Below, piece by piece: positions 43,641 to 56,067 of a stretch of 64,000 bases of DNA. Under the pieces are notes generated by a model. It was not told where the DNA came from and did no database searches. It was given only the letters and a program-made list of their open reading frames with translations. Source of the DNA: Knufia peltigerae (lineage: Eukaryota; Ascomycota; Eurotiomycetes; Chaetothyriales; Trichomeriaceae); NCBI GenBank assembly GCA_030247855.1, contig JAPDRN010000066.1, forward strand, positions 124,001 to 188,000. Direction: 5' to 3'. The position numbers and the translations under genes are program-made. Every line of letters begins with the position of its first letter. The first letter of the stretch is position 1.

Positions 43641-45006
43641 TGCGAGATTGATAAGGAACACTACAGTTCTCTCCTATCCTGCGACTCTTATAAAGATGAT
43701 CGACTTACCATCAGAGCTGCTTACACTATTTCAACACCACAAGGACTACTCACGACAATACGAAGCTTTAAATGGCGGAATTCAGGCAGCAGCAAAACCT
43801 CCATTAACTCGTAAAGTGAGCCTGAGAACATAGCTTGATGAACCACTGGCAAAAAGCAAATGCCATCCGCGATCTCCACTGGCGTTACTGAATCGACCTT
43901 AGATTACTCTGTCGACAACACTTGCCAACGCCTGTTCTGTTGACTCGAGCAATAATGACATGTCGACAAATCTTGGACAGACATCATTGACGCGACTACC
44001 TGTGTTCGCGTAGGCAACAGCACCTGGTCAGTCTCCAAATCGCATGATTCGACACACCGTACATACTCAAGTTAGACATAGCGCTCAGTCCCAGGATAGA
44101 TGAGGTAGCTACGATCGATCCTCACCAAAAGGATACCTAGAAGGTCTATATTGTTAAATGCGCCAAGCTAATAAAGCGGATATACCATCAGAAATGAGAG
44201 GCGGGAAACTTCACCGTTGCAAGCTGAGATTGGCAGATCCATTAGCGAGCTCTTTCAAAATTGAACAAATTGATGACATGCACATATCCATGGTATGTGT
44301 TCTTCAAGACATTCATACCCTTGGAGTAAATTCCATGCCCCCACGAGGCTGTAGGCCATTGTCCTGACGTGAGTGACCTTCTATCACACATCGAGAAACT
44401 GATTGCCATGATCTGAGCCAGGTCGGATAAACATGGTGGACCGCTCCAAGTTAGTACAGAAACGCCAAGCTGCTGGCAGAAATCACGGGCCTTTTTCGTT
44501 AACGATCTGCTCGTTGTCGAGATAGTTCCGGCGGGAAAAAAATCTAGCCCATTCCTCGCAACCATCAACTGATAGAATCCTGGTAACATTAATTCCGTCT
44601 AAGAGATGTTAAGCTAGTACAGAACAGCTTCTGCAATGGCAAAGCTAACCACAATACAATTCAGGAATGTATCTTCATGTCGCTGGAGATCCCGCAGATG
44701 TAGTTATGTGGGAGGTCGACTTCTCATTTCCTTCCATTGACGTCCTTACTACGAGAGGGCCCGAAAGTCGATACTCGACCCAGGCTATAGAACTCACTTA
44801 CCGCTGCAAATGGCGTTTTGGTCTCGTGGGGTAATGGGCCCGTCCCCTCGTTAGTATTTGCCTGGGTTTGCACGTTTGCCCAATGTGCTACGTGAGCCTC
44901 ACAAGAAGTGGAATTGGCGTGTGAGATAGATCGTGATTAGATAGTATGTACAAGACAGCGCATATTGCGACTTGATCTCTACCATACTGCGAACGACCGG
45001 CGCATA
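43641..45006. other. Gene-free stretch
   Basis: About 1.4 kb with normal base composition. A 115-codon minus-strand frame at 44242-44589 has no recognisable motif. The right end should include the 3' UTR of the CHRD gene. Confidence 0.45.
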
Positions 45007-45609
45007 TCATGATAGTTGTCCTCTGACCACACCGGGAATGTATCTCGCAGTGTGAGAATCAGTGAAAAAGCCAGCTGGATTCTCTTCAATCTCCTTGACA
45101 GTGAAGCCAACACCTGTATCGGTGCCGTTGGCAAGGACACCAGTGGTGAATGGCCCGGTCAAGCAACCAACAGAACGGCGGACAACGGATGGATCATCAC
45201 TGATGGGCAATGGGTTGGGAAATGCGATACGAGGTGGTCCTGATGCACCAGCGACAGCTTCGTGGATGTGCGTTGCAGTCAAGGCTGGCGATTGATATCC
45301 TCCAGTGACACCCATCAAGGTAATGTTCTTGGATAAGTTAGCAAATGTTGAGACTCAGAGAAACAAGGCACTCACGAAGCAAATGACATCCAGGTCGCTG
45401 TTGATGCCATAATTGTAATGACCAATCGCGCCTGGCTCGCCCGGAGTAGGGGTGGTGCCGTTGATGACTTGGTCAGGTGTTGCAACGACGTGGTATGTCG
45501 AAGTGAAGTAGAATGGGCTTAGGAGAGGCTTCCAGTCCTTCCACTTGAGAGGAGTGGCAGTGACGGCGTTGGCCAGGGCAGAGGCGAGGATGAGGCTGGC
45601 AGTCTTCAT
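45007..45609 (-). CDS. Secreted CHRD-domain protein
   Basis: Two minus-strand exons, 45376-45609 and 45007-45327, give 184 aa. An N-terminal signal peptide (MKTASLILASALANAVTA) is followed by FYFTSTYHVVATPDQVING, then across the 48-nt intron DLDVICF joins NITLMGVTGGYQSP. THIHEAVAGASGPPRIAFPN and NPAGFFTDSHTARYIPGVV-like segments are the conserved core of the CHRD domain. The function of fungal CHRD proteins is unknown; secretion to the cell surface or medium is predicted. Its neighbours are non-coding or decayed. Confidence 0.88.
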
Positions 45610-48600
45610 GATGTTTGATCCTGTAATGTAAGGTGCTTCTTAAGGTTGATATCGATGTTCATGGTCGATGCCCCAGGTAGGGGTTTTATAGTCCTGAAAG
45701 CTTCAATTCTTGACAGCAATATAGATAGCAGTCGCCGATCGCCATTCCTCAATTTCTTGTACTTTCCGTCTTCGCGTCCATCAGCCTACTAAACATGGAC
45801 TGGCGTTGTTGAAAGAATTGCAAATCATCTTGAACGTGCGCAACGATGGCCCGTCTTCTCTGGATGCCAAAGTGTTGGCAGAGGCGCAGTGCTGGCCAAA
45901 AAAGCGATGCCAAGGCATAGAATGCGATCATCTCGCCTTGCAAAGCTGGGCATGACAGAAAACCGTAAGCTCCCATCAGAGACTTCCTAAAAGGGTCCAC
46001 GGGGAAGCGAAAACAAGATGAAGCGAACATACGAATGTGGAATAGAATCCTTGGTACACCTTTGATTAAGAAATTTCCAAGCTCTCTCTTTCATCGCTAG
46101 CTATATCCTCAAGCGGCAGCTCCGCCAGCCGGTTCGATCTGCAGATTATAACGTTGATCTGGACGAGATCGGATCGGCAATTTCTTTTCATAGTCAGAAC
46201 TAGTGAGATCTGACTGAATGGCACGGCTGCCACCAGCTCAGATCTCGTCCACATCTTTGCCCATTGACCACTTTTTCTTCGCGCCAAAGCACTGACGGCC
46301 AAGAATGTGATCAGCGTTCCTGGCGGAAGATCGATCAGGTGCCGGAATGTGAAGGCTTGGCTGAGACCTCCAAGCATCGTCGTAGTATTGGGACCTCGTC
46401 ATGCCTTGATGGTCAACTTTGACGCCGTACTTGGCCATGCTAAGATTTCGGTACAGAAATTGGAAAATATTTCCGTCGCCTCACTAAGTGTCCGTGGTGT
46501 CCTGAGAGCCGTGCCAGTTTAACGGATCGTAGGCATCCGAGCTACCACACCCCTCTGGATATGACCTATGTACAACAAGATCAAATTCAAAGATGCCATG
46601 TTCCCACCCAGTTCTGGTTGCGATCATTGACTTGGATATGATAGGATATGAGCCACGTAGTATATTGGCAGTGTTGTCGTCCATACCAGACTGAAGAATT
46701 TCATAGACGACTCAGATGGAGCAGCGCGACGTCTCACGAATGGCATAATTCATCCACAGCGTGAGGACACTACCCGTTACTACTCCAGGCACAACCATGC
46801 TGGAAGCATGAACCGTTGTCAGCCAGCGCTCTGGGTAATGTCTGCTAAGTCTGAAGCAGGACTTAGTAACCACAATGCCATGCTTGAGCTAACAGCCTTG
46901 GTTGTGGGAACAAAGAACGAGATGTGGATGGCCCACATACAACGGCAAATCGTGCTAATGAGGGGTTGACACTTGAATGCCAGCCAGCATAGAACCCGGA
47001 AAGTCGGATCCACGAGTGCTCTGGCTTGAGCTCTTCTAACTCATTATCATGACGCAGCATCTTCTGCATAGGGTAGAGTTTCAGGTCGAGCCGCAGACTA
47101 GAAAAGTCCAAGGAAGTCTAATCTGGTCAGTGACAAGACGGAGAACGATGAAGTGCATGATGCCGCAGAAACAAGAGGAATGCGGCAAAGCTATGAATGG
47201 CGATACCCAAGCTACCGCTCAGAGTATTTTTTCGGCAAGTGCAAAAGGCTCGGCACATACGGACATCGTACGCCGTTTTGATGGAGAAGCTCTGCATAAG
47301 GACTGCCTTTAGCAAGTCTACTCGTCAACCTGACAAAGCTCATTAATGCGCTCCAAGGATTTCTAAGCGATGAGTTTCGTCACCTCGTTTTTCTCGTTTT
47401 ACGCTCAAAACCCATAGAGTCTTCACGCGATTTTTTTGACTAATGATCTTATCACATTCATTCTCATTAATGACTCTCTTTTTTTCCCCAAATCGCCTAT
47501 TCGCCTGAGATGAGCAGCGTACTCGAAAGACTGTTGCCTATGTTATGCATCATGGCAGAAAGCCCGGGAGCAACGGACGAAATGCGATTGATGAGGGACA
47601 AGGTTCAGTCGCTGCTCGACAAGATGGCCCTCTTTGCAACGCAGGGCATGTTCTTTCCAAGTATATGGAGTAGCTCACTGATTGTGTTATTAGATGTGAG
47701 CCCGAGCAACATGACTGTCAATCCTGTCGCGGGATACACTCCATCAGGCGACGCCTCTGGTCATCATACAGACAATGCTTCTCCCAGTCTGGAATTGGAT
47801 AGGGATCTTCAGATTTTGTTTGCGAGCATTACCGAAGAACCAGTCAGTGCATTGCCTCTCGCCGCCATGACATAGCCGGAGTGCGGGGCTAACTCTCTGA
47901 ACAGATTGTTTGGTCGCAACAGTCAATGGATACCGAGTTTCCTTTTTCATCATGACAGCGGAGAAGTACGGAAGATGTCATATTTGATCTGAAGTAGCGC
48001 AGGCACTTCCTGCTTGCTAGCATACATCTCGTGCCGATTGGGGAGAGCCTCTCTCGAGATAGACCACTCCTGGCTTTGGTTCGTGACTTAGAACTCTGAT
48101 AACATACGCAAATAGATTTCGTGACGCAAACCCCAGCTTGCTGGTAGACAGCATATAGTGGTGGCCCATATTGCCCAAATTGTAGATAGAGGAACAGGTT
48201 CCAGGAAGTACCAAGTCGAAGTTACCAATCATTTTATGCTTTCTCTTATGTCTTGTGATGGGAAATCCGTATCGTCGCGGACTGCTATCTGCTCCTACTC
48301 AGCGCGTTCCGATGCCACGCTTTTCTGACCGCCATACTTGAACGTGCCCATAATTCTACTCCCAGCTCCCCTTAGAGTCCCGAGGAATGCGGTCGATCTA
48401 GGATAATGATAAGACCCGTGATCAAATGCGGCATAACTTACTAGGCTCTGTCAACTTTCATTGGTGCCCGCCCTATCTGACTTTGATAAGGCAGCACTGA
48501 CTTCCGCCACCTCGACTCGTGTCCTTATCATCGGTGTTCAGTACCCACATTTTTCGCGTTCAGGACCTCGAGGGTGCACCGGAGTGTATCGGTCGGGCCG

Positions 48601-48733
48601 ACCGATTTGGTTTCAAGAAAGGTATTTGAATATGAAGCCAGAGTCAAGGGTTTTGCCAGACCATTAACGCTACTTTTGTTATGATATAGTTATTGCCTAC
48701 CAATAAACAAACCAGTTATCATCAAACAGCAAT
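45610..48733. other. Long gene-free stretch
   Basis: About 3.1 kb. Several frames of 60-121 codons (minus 45749-46030, 46066-46377 and 46863-47111; plus 47510-47875) lack motifs I know and do not join convincingly by introns. One or more could be relics or lineage-specific genes. The right end should hold the original promoter of the sugar transporter pseudogene. Confidence 0.4.
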
Positions 48734-50400
48734 ATGGCTACCATTCCCACTAAGATAATCTTTTACGAAGGCGGCCAAGAGCTCCAATAGATTTCTCAAG
48801 CATCTGACGAAGCAACACGAAATGAGCACAAGCTGTCTGTTTGGCAAGCATTTCAAAAGTATCGGAGAGGCTTGTTCTGGGCTTTTTTCATCTCTTTGGT
48901 CAATGTGTTAGCTGGATTCGACCTTATAGTGTGTGGAAACTTGATTGCCATACCTGCATTCCAGAAAGATACGGCTACGAATTCGACCCTGTTAACGACC
49001 CGGGATCTTTTATCAGTTCCATACCTTGGCAGCTCGCTCTTGTAGTGGGCGTGATTAGTGCTCAAGTTATCGGTGCATTTTTTGGAGGACCTGTCGGGGA
49101 TATGTTTAGTCGCAAGAGACCTATATACTTCTTTCTGCTCGAAAACACGAAAACCGTGTTTCTGGAGATGTTTGTGAACAGTATCGGCATGATCTTTGCC
49201 GGACAGTATCTGAATGGCATCTGCTACGGATTCTACTTTGTCCTCGTGCCTAGCTACGCCGTCAAAGTAGTTCCTTACCATCTGAGGAACATTTCAATCG
49301 GTTTCTCGAACATGGCACTAATTGGCGGAAATCTCCTCGGTCAAGGAATGACTGCGGGAACTCAGTCAATAGAAACTGCGTGGGCTTATCGAGCGCCTTT
49401 TGCCCTTCAATGGTTCTGGGTCATTGTATTACTTTCTCTCTTATGGAAATGTCCAGAGTCTCCCTGGTACCTGGTACACAAAGGGAGAACTGTAGAGGCC
49501 AAAAAGTCTCTGGAGTAACTTGCATTCTCGAACAACCCCCAGGAAATTGATGAGATCCTCGCCATGCTGGAGAAGACCACCAGACTTGAAAAGGAAAATG
49601 ACAAGTCCTCGAGTTACCTGGAATGCTTCAAAGGCATGAATCTTCGTCGGACAGAGATTGCTGCCTTGCCTTATGCGATTCAGCAGGGGACCAGCGTTTT
49701 CTTCGGAATGGTCACATACTTTCTCACCTTATCCGGTCTGAGCACCGATCATGCTTTTCTTATGGGTGTGGGTATGTTTTCATTGGGTTATTTGACGAAC
49801 TTGATTTACTACCCTGCTATGACTGTGATTGGGCGAAGACCTACTTTCATCTGGGGTAGTTTTGGGCTTACATTGCTGTTCATGCTGGTCGGATTCCTGG
49901 ACTTGGCACCAAACTACAACTCAAGACCCGGTATAGCTTGGGCGCAAAGCGTTATGATCGTCATAGCATATGGGGTCTACATGGGTACGACAGGGCCTTC
50001 ATCCTAGGTCATCATGTCGGAGACTTCGACCACACGCCTGAGGACCAAGACTGTGGGTCTGGGTCAGGTACTCTGCGATATCCTATATGTTGTAGCAGCT
50101 ATCGGCTTACCACACGAGATCAACCCCGATGAAGCGAACTGGCGCGGTAAGACTGCTTGGTTGTATGGGGGTTTCGCATTCGTGGGCCTCGTGTGGGCAT
50201 ATTTCCGACTTCCGGAAACCAAGGGACGTACTTACAAGGAGTTGGATATTCTTTTCCATCTAAAGGTGCCCACGAACAAGTTCAAAACTCAGGAGGTGGA
50301 GGTTGCGATAGGTTTGGCCCAGAATGAGGTGGGGCCAACTGATGTTGCAGATAAGATCGACAAGAGCGCAGCAGGGGACAGTGAGGAGAGAAGAGTGTAG
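48734..50400 (+). pseudogene. MFS sugar transporter (maltose permease-like) pseudogene
   Basis: Starts at the ATG at 48734 and keeps almost the whole protein. There is a TAG at 48788-48790 (codon 19). A one-base shift near 48967 separates NLIAIPAFQ from RYGYEFDPV. A TAA lies at 49516-49518 within the central loop, and a TAG at 50005-50007 between GTTGPSS and VIMSETSTTRLRTKTV. Blocks such as GGPVGDMFSRKRP, LNGICYGFYFVLVPSYAVKV, CPESPWYLVHKGR, YYPAMTVIGRR and FRLPETKGRTYKELD follow the sugar porter order. With four lesions it cannot make a full carrier. Confidence 0.88.
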
Positions 50401-52639
50401 GTAATGAAAATGGGAACCAAAGGGTCGAGAATGATTAATCGAAATGCCTTCATAAGTTATCAGCATTACGTCTCTGGAGTGAAGAGCGTGAGAACACACT
50501 CAAAGTCAATCCCGGCATTGGGGAAATTGTATTTGATCTTATAGAAAGTGTAAGCAACTCTCAGGGTTTCACTTTTCACGCTTCATAGATACTCTTCGCA
50601 AAACTCCTTGTTATCTTATGCGAGGCATTTCTCTTTGCAGAACACGGAATTGATTGGAATTGATTAATCAACTGTACCCCTGAGAGCCGTCTTCAAGCTG
50701 CAGTAGAGCAAGTTTGGTTTCACTTGAAGGTTAGTGAGAGAGTGCTGTAGACTCTCCACCAGCTGCATTAACGGAAATTCTTCCAAGATACTGGGTTCTA
50801 TCCCTTCATGTCGGGGCAATTGTAGTTTTGGACGGTGGAATCGACGGTTGGTAGGTCATTATCGATTGTTCGGAGTAGTGAGATGTTACAGTGCCGACTT
50901 AGCCCATTTGGTGGAGACAGATCTCTTTGACAGTCGCAGCAACTGTTTCTGATGATCTCAGTCAGAGCCTCTCTCAGACTCTTGGTGGAACAAACCCCTA
51001 TCGAATAAAGGAGCAAACACAGCAATGATAGAGCAGGAAAAATTTACCGTCTCTGCTGTTGTTTGACAGATCTGGAAAATAAAGCAGTACTGTACGTGCT
51101 TGAAGATCCTTGTCGAATAATTCTCTACCGCCACCAGAAATATCACTATCACTCCAGTCGTACCAACTGACCAACTTCGAGGTCTCTGATGTCTTTTTAC
51201 GTGACTATTGGTGCCGTTACTCTGGGTGATAACGCACGAAAATGACGATCTTCTGCTAGTCTGAATGGTGCCTTAGGCAGTCGCCTGCCCGATGTCCATG
51301 CTAATGACGGTCGATCCGTCTTCGCTTACTCTAGAATATGCGAAACCCTGCCATTTATTTCATCGAGTCTAGATACATGTTCTTCTGCATGTACTAGGTC
51401 TACGTATCTTTGGGAGCGAGCCATGACCGTGCTGGGAGTGAAAAGGTTAGCCTCACCCCATATGGTGGAGTTCAGAATTGATGGTCTGCTGCTCATGGCG
51501 CACCTTGCTGTTCTTCGATCCTTCTGCTTTGTCCGCGAGGTTTATTCGGAGGAGGGTGGTATCATATCGTACAGTCCTTAACTCCCTCCTTGTGGCTGTG
51601 AGTTTGTCGAGGTTGGTGTGCGGCTCAACACGTATAGCCACCCTCGCTCCCAGCGACACATCCACCCCAAACATGATATGAGGATTCCTTCCCTTCGGAT
51701 AACCATCGCCCTCATTCTCTTACATTAGTAAATTGGGGATCGATAATCAGACATGTGAAGTCGTCCGAATGTTAGTGTCCGCCACAGCGCAGGTATGGAT
51801 GAATTACTAGATGGATGCCATAGTTTGTCCCAGCCCGCCCAATAAGTGGCAGCTATGCAGCAGTGCCACCATCAGTACTCCATACGCATGACCCTACTAA
51901 TAACCCTAGATATCTGTTCTAGCTGGAATCCCATGTCACACGATGCTCACTGAGGGCAGACTAACATGCAGTTGTTGCACTAGTCAGTGTCCTAGTGGCT
52001 ATATGTAACTTCCATACCTTCATAGATAGTTTCTAGCATCATCCCACTTGTCTCCCAGCTCTAAGCTTTGAGTGTTCTGTATCTATGTACTACTCTGACC
52101 CTTTCCGGCCTTCCTCTTTAGTGTGTGACGATATTCGCTCCTCTGCGCAGGGGTATTGCGGTTCCGTGGTCATGACCACCGGAGCTTGATCCGCGGGCGC
52201 CGTCCAGTCCTTTATTTTGTACGTCAGTACCTTTATCGCCGGGCTGCCGAGCGTCTAGCCGCCAACTACAATAGTTGATTTTCTGGGCTGCGCTGCATCC
52301 AGTGCCGATGTGACCAAGTTGGAAGTACTTGAAGGGTTTGAGGCGTGGCTTCTCATACTCCAAGAGTCAGGGTTCGCTCTCGAAGTGGTGAGAGAAAAGC
52401 GAGATGATGGATGATCGTCGTCGACAAAAGTGGGGAAAATTCCAACCGTCCATCAGTCCCTGGCAATGTGCCAGACCAGTCCCGCAAGAATATCCACTGG
52501 GGCCAAGATAAAGAAGTCCGCTTAAAGAGGTACGTGATCCCGTAGTGGGTGGGGCTTTTTGCGTCCGCCAGAAATGGGGATGTTGACATGAGACTGAGAG
52601 GCTCTATCTGTGGTGCTTGACACTTCTGAGAAACAACAG
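50401..52639. other. Gene-free stretch
   Basis: About 2.2 kb. A 73-codon minus-strand frame at 51453-51674 begins MFGVDVSLGARVAIRVE and could be part of a small spliced gene, but no family was recognised. No repeats stand out. Confidence 0.4.
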
Positions 52640-53011
52640 GTCCTTGGCTATGATGCGTCAATGATGAATGCTCTAACCACGGCCACGATCGGCCTGAACT
52701 CCGGCATCGTTTGGTTCGGCGCCATTTTCGGTAGCCTTGTACTCACCAAACTCGGCGATATCATTGGACGAAAGCCCTCGACTTTCTATGCTTCGTTCGT
52801 GGCGATTATTGGGAACATTCTCCAGGGCGCATCTCAAGAGATTGCCATGTTCTTGGTCGCGAGATTCATTCTGGGATTTGGATTGGGAGGCACGTACGTC
52901 GCATGTCCACCTTTCATCGCGGAAACGCTGCCGTTGAATCTTCGTTCCTATGTCCTGGGCGCCTTGACCGATTTATATTATGTCGGCGGCCTGCTCTCAG
53001 CAGGTATGTAG
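52640..53011 (+). pseudogene. Second MFS sugar transporter fragment
   Basis: VLGYDASMMNALT runs directly into TATIGLNSGIVWFGAIFGSL, GDIIGRKPSTFYASFVAI, GASQEIAMFLVARFILGFG and GGTYVACPPFIAETLPLNLR. Relatives have about 15 residues between DASMMN and the TIGLNSG segment, so part is deleted. The start exon is missing and, after a GTATGT donor at LLSAG, nothing homologous follows. This is a 5'- and 3'-truncated remnant of a sugar porter, unlike the one at 48734 in sequence. Confidence 0.78.
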
Positions 53012-53996
53012 TTGTGGGTTTCTCTTTCTAGCCCTGCACGAGCTCTCTTGAGAAGGCTCATGCTATATACCTGATGACCTCATTATACGAACCCCCTTTT
53101 GATTCGCTACCGATACCGAGAACGTCAACATTCTCACCAGATGGGAGGACTGAGATTGACCTTGTGTACTAACTGAGACGCAGAAATGATCTGCTTGTGG
53201 TATGCAAAAAGAAGAATTTGACTTTTCACCCACAGCTGCTCTCTTCCCCCCGTGTGTCCTTAAGAGACTTACGAGGGAGGCATTATACTTAAGACAATTT
53301 TCGCTTTGGCTGATATATCAACAGAAGGAAAATGGAATATGGGTCATTAACCGTCTGTTTAAGGATTAGAGTATATACCTAAAGTCTGGATGCAAATTCC
53401 CCAAGGCCAAAGGGTTCATATTCTCCAACCGATAATTCCGCAGACCACTTGCCCTTTTCTGATTCTCCTAATGACAATAGAACATGGCCACTCCGGTGAA
53501 AACACATGCTAAGCTGGAAGCGCCAATATTGATACTGTGGCTGAGAGTGTAATGTGGGCTGTCATAGTCCGTATGTCAGCATGATAGAACCATAACAAGT
53601 CACCAGAATGAACTTACGCGTCTTTAGCAATATAGGAATACGTAGAAACGAACGCAGCAAAGTTACCGATGCTCTGTGATAGTGTCAGGCGCTGTGGAAC
53701 CTTCTAGGTAATAGAATAGCCAGGGGTCTAATGAGATGTATTGTCGAGTCTGACCTCGATAACTATGAGGCGGTGTTCTATCTATTATATAGCAAATAAG
53801 GAGCGTAATTTTTCCTTCGGTTGAGGCTATCCTCGTTACCGCATTAACTCCTGGACAGTAACATCAATAGGCCTAGAGAATAGGGCCCTAGAGGTTACCT
53901 CAATAACGAGCGCCTTATCAGATAGAATAGGAAGAGAAATGGGTGCTAAATGGGGTAGTAAAAAGAGTGTCTTAAGGCCTAGGAATAGGCCTCTAT
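53012..53996. other. Gene-free stretch with repeat-like end
   Basis: About 1 kb. The part 53750-53990 is rich in short inverted motifs (AGGCCTAG, GGGCCCTAG, AATAGGCCT) and abuts the broken end of the next MFS gene, so it may be an inserted element that removed the gene's 3' part. It could not be identified. Confidence 0.45.
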
Positions 53997-55717
53997 TTAT
54001 AAAGACTGTTTTGGCGGAGTACTCCGCATGAGAGATCTAACAGATAGAGCAGTCGACGTCGCTCGGGTATAGTGCGGAGCCGAGTTATTCGTCAGCCAGC
54101 TTAAATACTGTGGACACTTCGTCAGTGATGGTCCACATAGTGCAGGCACGGTGCTTACGAGAGGCATGCTTGGATACGCTCCGACTGCAACAAAAAAGGT
54201 ACCGGCATATTTTGCTCCTGAGGACTTCTGAGAACCAAGTTGTATAGCATAGCCAATTATCACGAGAACACTTCCTCCCATGATAAATGGTGATCTCACG
54301 CCAGTTTTGTCTGATAGCCGAGACACGATAAGAACAGAGGCAAAACCGCACAGATTGGGAGGCGCAGTGAGGAGCTGTGCATGTGTGGAGGTATATCCTA
54401 AGTTTTTAATGATCGGAGGAAGAAACAGAGCGAAGGACTGTGAAGATGATTAGCGCCACATGCATAGGCGCTATTGCCCGAGCACTTACGTAGACGCATA
54501 TAGCGAGAAGAAGGTATGGTAAGACGATGAACCATGTGATCATAGACTTCAAAGCAAGGCGCACCCAGTACCAGGAGAACTTCTCATCCTCGATACTCGT
54601 CATATTGACTCCGTGTGAATCGATCTGGAGTCGTGCATGAGCAACAATTCGCTCTTCTTCCGTGAGAAACCGGGCCTGAGCGATGCTGTGAGGAAGAAAG
54701 AAAAGCGCGAGTATTAACCCCAAGGCTGTTGCAGCCTGCAGCGATCGATCAGTCCAGAATCGTGACGGCGGAAGCTCTCTGGAATTGTACTTACACCTTG
54801 GGTGAAAGATATCCAAGGCCAACCTGTTGAAAAGGATCAGTACTGTAGGGCTGGCTGGTCAGGAGAACTCACGGTCGTAACCTCCAGCCTTGATTTGGGT
54901 TAACGCTGTGGCAAGCAAGCCAGCAAAGGCTGAAGAAAAAGGGCTTGCACAATAAAAGCTCCCGATCCTCCACGCCAGTTCCTTCTTTCGATAAAACATT
55001 GGAAGATAAATGAGGATACCTGAGATCAAACCACCTTCAAAGAAGCCCATCAAGAGACGGCATGCAATCAGACCGCCGAGATTTTGCACGAAACCCATGA
55101 AGGTGCTGCAAACCGTCAACCTTGATCGGAACAGGACTGCGTACAGCTGGAGCACTTACCTAATGATGTGATTCTAGCGTGAGGGGTCGGAGACACTTAA
55201 TTCCGACCGCTACATTTGCTTACATACTTTTACGTATATATAGCGGCCAGCCTCTCTTTCACTTGTAGTTAGTCAATTTCAATTCTCTTCGCGCCGCCAT
55301 AACCATAATGATTCCCCAACATGTGACTAGTCCTGCCAGATACCATCCCGCTTGGAAGTATTTGAGAATCCAGTTTGACGGCAGGTCAACCAGTATATAA
55401 GGGATGAAGAATAACATAAGTGCCATATTGTATTGTGTACTGTGAAGGTTCAAGTCGTCCGAGAGGCCGGCAATGTTCGCGTTCCCAATGTTACTGCGAT
55501 CTAGGAACGAGAACATCCACAGGCCCCACAACCAAGGGATGATATTTCGATCGAACTTGTGTCGCACGCGGTTGCTGATGGAAGCATCGACATCACCCTC
55601 GAGAATTTCCATATGTTCCAGATTCTCATTGCTTTTATGTATATCGTCAATATGATTCGTCACCAAGATGGTGGAAGGACGAGCACCGCCTTCCATGGAG
55701 ATCGTAGTAATAGCCAT
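53997..55717 (-). pseudogene. Dal5-type MFS carrier, split by an insertion and 3'-truncated
   Basis: Minus-strand coding starts at the ATG at 55717 (MAITTISMEGG). Exon 1 is 55306-55717 plus one base at 55160 across the inserted element; then 54873-55105, 54795-54823, 54490-54735, 54159-54437 and 53997-54107. IIPWLWGLWMFSFLDRSNIG, VDLPSNWILKYF, GLIACRLLMGFFEGG, KFSWYWVRLALKSM and SWLTNNSAPHYTRATSTA are typical of the anion:cation symporter family. Unspliced, exon 1 runs into the insertion and stops at 55259. At the C-terminus the match ends after the YTRAT motif and a short foreign tail follows, so the last helices are lost. Two independent lesions make it non-functional. Confidence 0.85.
55168..55305. 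mobile_element. MITE-like insertion flanked by 7-bp direct repeats
   Basis: 138 bp lying between TAATGAT at 55161-55167 and TAATGAT at 55306-55312. The ends form imperfect inverted repeats: TGATTCTAGCG from 55169 and, read inward from 55305, TGGTTATGGCG, with 8 of 11 matches. Internally GGTCGG and CCGACC can pair. It has no coding capacity. Removing it with one repeat copy restores the reading frame and the splice donor of the surrounding gene, which strongly supports a true insertion. The transposon family is unknown. Confidence 0.75.
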
Positions 55718-56067
55718 TAATATGGAATTGAGCAACAGGAGAATGAAAAGTTATGAACTTGATTATAAGAGCAAGGCACTCTTCCTATTCTCCGCTTTAT
55801 ATAGTGATTCGAAGGCGACCAGTTATCAGCGAAATGTGAGTCTATGGTCTCAGAGCTCCGGTATCGCCACCAAATGATTTGATACTGCGGGCTCGCTACT
55901 CGCCTGGCCCAGTCATAGTGGTGGGGAAGGGTCTCACCGCACGTATTGCATTGAGAGAAGAGTCTAACTGTCTGTCCATGGTGAGTCCTCATCCCTGCAT
56001 ACGGACTTGACCCTGTTGCATTCGCTCTTTTGACCACATTCTGACAATCGTCTTCTTCGCTGTTAAG
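55718..56067. other. Short intergenic region
   Basis: 350 bp between the MFS start and the isocitrate lyase-family fragment. It should hold the MFS promoter; the missing 5' exons of the fragment are not found here. Confidence 0.45.

Noticed and set aside
47510..47875. 121-codon plus-strand frame
   Set aside because: No recognisable domain, no paralogue in the window and no supporting splice partners; possible lineage-specific gene, not supported.
51453..51674. 73-codon minus-strand frame beginning MFGVDVSLGARVAIRVE
   Set aside because: It looks protein-like, but joining it to the following frame needs a 25-nt intron and no family is recognised.
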